Both the position numbers and the translations under genes were made by a program. This document shows, piece by piece, positions 5,886 through 9,389 of a stretch of 9,389 nt of DNA. Source of the DNA: Actinomycetes bacterium (GTDB lineage: Bacteria > Actinomycetota > Acidimicrobiia > Acidimicrobiales > RAAP-2); assembly GCA_021849435.1 (NCBI GenBank), contig JAJZSX010000069.1, positions 1 to 9,389 of the forward strand, given 5' to 3'. Within the stretch, counting starts at the first letter, position 1. Each line of letters opens with the position of its first letter. The notes beneath the pieces are model-generated. The model ran no database searches, had not been told where the DNA came from, and saw only the letters and a list, made by a program, of their open reading frames with translations.

Positions 5886-7906
5886 GTGCCCTCTTCGCGA
5901 TCGCGATGGGGTGCTTCATTCTCGGGGTGCTCGTTGACCTCATCTTCGGGGTGGCGTCCAAGTACGCACGACCGTGGCCCTACGTACTCGCCCTCTCCGG
6001 TAGCACGTGCCTCGTGCTGGTCGGCGTTCACGCCACGACCTCTGGGTCGATCTCGGTGGGTCTCGGTGCCTTCCTCGGGGTCGGCCACGGTGCCTTATCC
6101 ATCGATCAACTCGCGGGCTACTTCCTCACCTTGATGTTCGCCATCGCTGCGGCCGTCTCGGTCTGTCTCGCATCCTGGGTCCATCCCGATGATCGGCGCC
6201 AACACCGAGGTACCGCCTCGGGCTACCTGCTATTGATCGGAGCCGCCGCCGTTATTGTGTGTGCGGCTGACGCATTCCTTTTCCTCTTTGCCTGGGAACT
6301 GCTGACGTTCGCGTTCTACATACTCACTTCGTTGACCCGATCGTCCGCCCGTCAGACGGGTGCCGCGTGGTCGACAATTGGCATGGGCAAGGTGAGCGGT
6401 GCGGCGTTGCTGTTCGGATTCTTGTTACTCGCCGGTCACACGGGCAGCCTCACGATCGCCAGTTGGCACGCCGTTGGTCCGGGTGCGCTGCTCGATGTCG
6501 CGTGGGTGCTCGTCGTGGTGGGCTTCGCGGCCAAGTTGGGGGTCGTGCCGTTCCAAGTATGGATTCCCATTGGTTATCCCGCGGCGCCCGGACCTACGCG
6601 CGCCGCGATGGCCGGGATCGCGGCGAACGTGGGTGTCTACGGGCTGTGGCGTTTCCTCGGTGTGTTGGAGCCTCCGCCCGTATGGCTCGTTATCATCGTG
6701 CTGCTCGTAGGAGGCTTCACCGCGCTGCTCGGCATCACGTTCGCGGGCGTCCAGTCCAGCCTTTCTCGCGTGGTGGCGTATTCGAGTATCGAGAACGCCG
6801 GACTCATCGTCACGGCGTACGGCGTGGCGCTCACGGGTGACGTTCTGCACTCTTCGGCGCTCATGGCGGTCGGGTTGCTCGCCGCCACCCTGCAGACCAC
6901 CGCGCACGCCATTGCCAAGTCCGCACTCTTCGTCTCGCTCGCCAACTTCGAAGAGGCGGCGGGTACCGATGATCTCGATCGCCTTCGCGGTGTCGGTCGT
7001 CGGATGCCTTGGAGTGGCGTGACGTTCGCCGCGGGAGCGTTGACTCTGGCGGGGCTACCGCCCACCATCGGCTTCGTCTCCGAGTGGTTCATCCTCGAAG
7101 CACTCATGCAGCAGTTCCGGGTTGGGGGGCTCGCGCTACGCCTCGGGCTCGTCGGGGCGGCGGCCATGGTGGCACTGACGACTGGACTCGGAGCGTTAGT
7201 GTTCCTGCGTCTTCTCGCTTTGACAATTCTTGGTAGAGCAAACCCCGAACTCGAGCGACGACGGGAGCCTGGATTGTTCAACAAGATCGGCCTGACGGTG
7301 CTCGGCACTGGCTGTCTGGCCCTCGCGGCCCTGAGCCCACTTGAGGTGCGCTATATCGCCGAGGGCTTGTCACCCGTGGTCGCAAAAGTCGTCACTATGC
7401 AGGCGCTGACGTCACCGTGGGTGCTCCAACCAGTGTTCTCGGGTTTCTCGATTCTGTCTCCGTCGTGGCTCTGGGTCATATTGGCGAGTGACATCGCGCT
7501 CGTGTTTCTTATGACCTTGCTTCTTTCGCGAGGTCAGTTCCTGCGAGTGCGCCGTGTGCCGGCGTGGCACTCGGCGACCTCCGGGGTGGAGGGCCCTTCG
7601 AATTACACGTCCTTCGGATTCGCCAATCCGCTTCGACACGTGCTGGCGAACCTGCTCGGCGCGAGGCGATCCGTGGACTCCGGCCATGGCGACGATGAAG
7701 GATCGCTTGATGGTCATTCGCACGTCGCGACGCATACGACGGTCGTCGAACCGGTTGAGAAGTACCTGTACCGTCCGTTGAGATCGAGTCTGCTCCAGGT
7801 GTCGAGGACCGCGAAGCGTCTGCAGTCGGGGCGACTCAACGTCTACGTGGCGTACATGCTGTTGGCGTTGCTGGGTGCTCTGGCGATTGTTGACGTGGTC
7901 AAGTAG
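5882..7906 (+). CDS. HyfB/NuoL-like antiporter subunit of the Ehr-type complex
   Basis: A 674-residue membrane protein of about 16 helices, corresponding to HyfB (and in M. tuberculosis to Rv0083, about 640 residues). The antiporter core is intact: E139 in FAWELLTFAFY, K218 in GFAAKLGVVPFQVWIP, H342 and K346 in TAHAIAKSALF, SRVVAYSSIEN (295-305), and E401 in GFVSEWF. The C-terminal part resembles other HyfB proteins, with a YTSFGFANPLRHVLANL stretch (575-591) and a final membrane helix (about 652-672). The Cys-Gly usually seen after a Trp shortly before this stretch is missing (WHSAT at 562). A polar, His/Asp-rich loop at 598-618 (HGDDEG and HSHVATH) precedes the last helix. The ATG overlaps the stop of the small-subunit gene (ATGA). 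It is the last structural gene of the complex. Confidence 0.9.
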   Translation: MSALFAIAMGCFILGVLVDLIFGVASKYARPWPYVLALSGSTCLVLVGVHATTSGSISVGLGAFLGVGHGALSIDQLAGYFLTLMFAIAAAVSVCLASWVHPDDRRQHRGTASGYLLLIGAAAVIVCAADAFLFLFAWELLTFAFYILTSLTRSSARQTGAAWSTIGMGKVSGAALLFGFLLLAGHTGSLTIASWHAVGPGALLDVAWVLVVVGFAAKLGVVPFQVWIPIGYPAAPGPTRAAMAGIAANVGVYGLWRFLGVLEPPPVWLVIIVLLVGGFTALLGITFAGVQSSLSRVVAYSSIENAGLIVTAYGVALTGDVLHSSALMAVGLLAATLQTTAHAIAKSALFVSLANFEEAAGTDDLDRLRGVGRRMPWSGVTFAAGALTLAGLPPTIGFVSEWFILEALMQQFRVGGLALRLGLVGAAAMVALTTGLGALVFLRLLALTILGRANPELERRREPGLFNKIGLTVLGTGCLALAALSPLEVRYIAEGLSPVVAKVVTMQALTSPWVLQPVFSGFSILSPSWLWVILASDIALVFLMTLLLSRGQFLRVRRVPAWHSATSGVEGPSNYTSFGFANPLRHVLANLLGARRSVDSGHGDDEGSLDGHSHVATHTTVVEPVEKYLYRPLRSSLLQVSRTAKRLQSGRLNVYVAYMLLALLGALAIVDVVK

Positions 7907-7913
7907 AGGGGGG
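7907..7913 (+). promoter_or_regulatory. Strong purine-rich ribosome binding site of the usp gene
   Basis: AGGGGGG directly follows the preceding TAG and lies 5 bases before the ATG at 7919. It supports that start over the internal ATG at 7949. No room exists here for a promoter or terminator, so the usp gene is probably co-transcribed with the complex genes. Confidence 0.6.
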
Positions 7914-7918
7914 AAATT

Positions 7919-8377
7919 ATGGTGGGAGAAGAGGTACGTGGTTCAGAAATGCACGGCGGCGTGTTCCGGCGAATTCTTGTCTGCTACGACGGCTCGAGCG
8001 GAGCACGACGCGCTCTTCGCGTCGCTCGGTCGCTCGCTGAGGACGTGGGAGGGTCTGTCGACCTACTGATGGTCGTCCGGCCACCCGCGCACGCCGAGAC
8101 GTCCGAGGCGAGCGAGGAGGCCATCGAGACCGAGCGACTTCAACTCTCCGCGGGTCTCGATGAAGAAGTGGCACGTGACGTGCAGAGTGCTCTCGGTACG
8201 CCGCACGTGGTCGTCCACGACAATCCCGCTGACGCCATTGCGAACTTTGCGAAACAACACGGGTTCGATCTCGTAGTCGTGGGGACCCACGGACGAGAGC
8301 AGGTGGTACACCGCGGTGTTGGACGCTCACTCGAGGCTCTACTTCGTCAGCATCCCTGTCCGGTGCTGGTGGTCTAA
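7919..8377 (+). CDS. Universal stress protein (UspA family)
   Basis: 152 residues, a single Usp domain of ordinary length. The first strand and nucleotide-contact aspartate are seen in RRILVCYDGSSGARRAL (D24), then RSLAEDVGGSVDLLMVV. The C-terminal half has DLVVVGTHG and the end HPCPVLVV typical of the family. The ATP-binding signature G-2x-G-9x-G-(S/T) is nearly kept: G122, G125 and G135 are present, but the next residue is R136 with S137 one place later, so ATP binding is likely but not certain. A 10-residue polar N-terminal extension precedes M11, which is an alternative start without a good ribosome binding site. The gene begins 12 bases after the last subunit gene, so it is probably co-expressed with the complex. 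A regulatory or energy-sensing role on the complex is inference. Confidence 0.92.
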   Translation: MVGEEVRGSEMHGGVFRRILVCYDGSSGARRALRVARSLAEDVGGSVDLLMVVRPPAHAETSEASEEAIETERLQLSAGLDEEVARDVQSALGTPHVVVHDNPADAIANFAKQHGFDLVVVGTHGREQVVHRGVGRSLEALLRQHPCPVLVV

Positions 8378-8551
8378 GTGAGAACTCTGGTCTCTAAAAG
8401 GTTGTTGCCCCCCCCTGCATCGTGGTCCGGCACCTCTACGCATCAGTGTCCAACGGTCTGGACGCGGTGGGTGCGTGCAACAAGGGGCGTGTCGGCGGGT
8501 ACGAATCACGCTCGCCGTCGGGTCTCGTCGTGAGTCGCACGAGAGGCGGAC
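8378..8551. other. Intergenic gap with two short hairpins
   Basis: Two inverted repeats are visible. GTCCA (8448-8452) pairs with TGGAC (8459-8463) around a 6-base loop. TCTCGT (8523-8528) pairs with ACGAGA (8539-8544) around a 10-base loop, and its 3' arm overlaps the presumed Shine-Dalgarno sequence of the next gene. Neither is followed by a T tract, so no intrinsic terminator for the upstream operon is evident. A run of eight C occurs at 8408-8415. A separate promoter for the downstream gene is plausible but no clear one is seen. Confidence 0.4.
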
Positions 8552-9389
8552 GTGGTGGGTAATGGTGAGGGAGTTGGCGCGCATGATCCCGATGTCGAGC
8601 CGAAGACCTCCGCGGGTGAGTTGAACAGTGCTGTCGACAAAGGTCAAGGGAAGCACTGGTTCACACCAGGTGTCGGGAGTGTGGGCGCATCGAGTTTTTT
8701 TTCTGACTCCGGCCACGAGATTGCTACCTCGCTGCTGCCCACCTTTTTTGCATCGGTGCTGCACGGAACGGCGGCGGGCCTCGGCATCGTCGAAGGCGTG
8801 AGCGACGCGCTCATGGGCGTTGCGAAACTCATCGGGGGCCCCTTCGCCAATGACCAGCAGAGGCGTTCGCGGCTTGCCGTAGGCGGATATCTGGGCACGG
8901 CAATTGCGACGGGGGCCATGGGCCTCGTCACCAACGTGTGGGAGTTGGGGGTGCTGCGATCAGCTGCGTGGGTGTCGCGCGGCGTCCGCTCACCCGCTCG
9001 AGATTCGTTACTGGCTCAACTCGCGCCGCCCGCCGCTTACGGCAAGGCGTACGGGTTGGAGCGGGCCGGTGACAACCTCGGCGCAGTCATGGGACCCTTG
9101 TTGGCCGCAGTGCTGGTGGGCTGGATCGGTATCCGACCAGCAATCTGGTGTGCGGCCATACCCGGCGCGTTCGCGGCATTCGCTATCTTGATTGCGGCAC
9201 GAGAGGCCCAGCGGCTACCGCGCGGTGAACGCTCGTCCTTTCGTTTCGACTTCTCGGCGCTACGACATCGAGGCCTGGCACGACCGCTCGTCCCGATTAC
9301 CCTCTTCGAGTTCGGCAACACCGCCACCACGCTGCTCATACTGCGCGTCACACAACTTCTGCACTCTGACGGTCGTTCGCTGGTCGCGG
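8552..9389 (+). CDS. MFS transporter, N-terminal part (runs off the window)
   Basis: The frame is open from GTG 8552 to the window end, 279 codons with no stop. After a polar stretch of about 40 residues come SFFSDSGHEIATSLLP (48-63), the first-helix motif of a bacterial MFS_1 subgroup, then a helix-2/3 loop GGPFANDQQRRSRLAVGG (the D..RR-type MFS motif A), a helix-4 arginine-rich RSPARDSLLAQL, and further helices including GAVMGPLLAAVLVGWIG. About seven helices are visible before the sequence ends. The substrate cannot be told. GAGAGG at 8541-8546 supports GTG 8552 or GTG 8555; TTG 8621 would give a shorter N terminus but lacks a good site. The conserved SFFSD motif spans a run of eight T (8695-8702), so the frame through the run is the correct one. 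Confidence 0.82.
   Translation, partial: MVGNGEGVGAHDPDVEPKTSAGELNSAVDKGQGKHWFTPGVGSVGASSFFSDSGHEIATSLLPTFFASVLHGTAAGLGIVEGVSDALMGVAKLIGGPFANDQQRRSRLAVGGYLGTAIATGAMGLVTNVWELGVLRSAAWVSRGVRSPARDSLLAQLAPPAAYGKAYGLERAGDNLGAVMGPLLAAVLVGWIGIRPAIWCAAIPGAFAAFAILIAAREAQRLPRGERSSFRFDFSALRHRGLARPLVPITLFEFGNTATTLLILRVTQLLHSDGRSLVA

Noticed and set aside
8384..8398. GAGA...TCTC followed by AAAA as a terminator after usp
   Set aside because: Only four base pairs and no T tract on the + strand.
8403..8482. TTGTTGC (8403) and GCAACAA (8476) distant inverted repeat
   Set aside because: Seven bases separated by about 66 bases with no extension; chance is sufficient.
8695..8702. Run of eight T as a possible programmed frameshift or phase-variation site in the MFS gene
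   Set aside because: The family motif SFFSDSGHE reads straight through the run in one frame with an upstream start and Shine-Dalgarno, so no shift is needed.

Overview
The window reads as chromosomal DNA of a GC-rich bacterium. It is most likely an actinobacterium: the gene set and protein sizes resemble the Mycobacterium tuberculosis 'hyc' locus (Rv0082 to Rv0087, recalled from memory), and an acidimicrobial or related lineage is possible. The species cannot be fixed from the sequence alone. All recognised genes are on the + strand.

Layout. Positions 1-108 hold the C-terminal end of an IS1380-type transposase, cut by the window edge. Positions 109-461 have no convincing gene. From 462 to 7906 six genes run head to tail, with one- or four-base overlaps or direct abutment at every junction. 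They encode a complete group-4 [NiFe]-hydrogenase-like/complex-I-like assembly: a NuoH-like subunit (HycD), a HyfE-like subunit (HycP), a HyfF-like antiporter subunit (HycQ), a fused NuoC-NuoD large subunit (HycE), a ferredoxin-NuoB fusion small subunit, and a second, larger HyfB/NuoL-like antiporter subunit. A universal stress protein gene (7919-8377) follows after 12 bases and is probably the seventh gene of the operon. After a 174-base gap an MFS transporter gene begins and runs off the end of the window.

The main point of interest is the cofactor state. The large subunit has lost all four [NiFe]-binding cysteines, which places the complex among the 'Ehr' (energy-converting hydrogenase-related) assemblies rather than true hydrogenases. 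In addition the small subunit has lost all four cysteines of the proximal (N2-type) [4Fe-4S] cluster (replaced by Asp, Asp, Glu and Ser), and its ferredoxin domain keeps ligands for only one of the usual two clusters. The membrane arm nevertheless retains the Glu/Lys/His residues of proton-translocating antiporter subunits. As read, the window encodes a complex-I-shaped membrane machine that keeps its ion-translocating arm but has lost the normal electron path, with a putative nucleotide-binding Usp protein encoded beside it. What drives it, if anything, is unknown.
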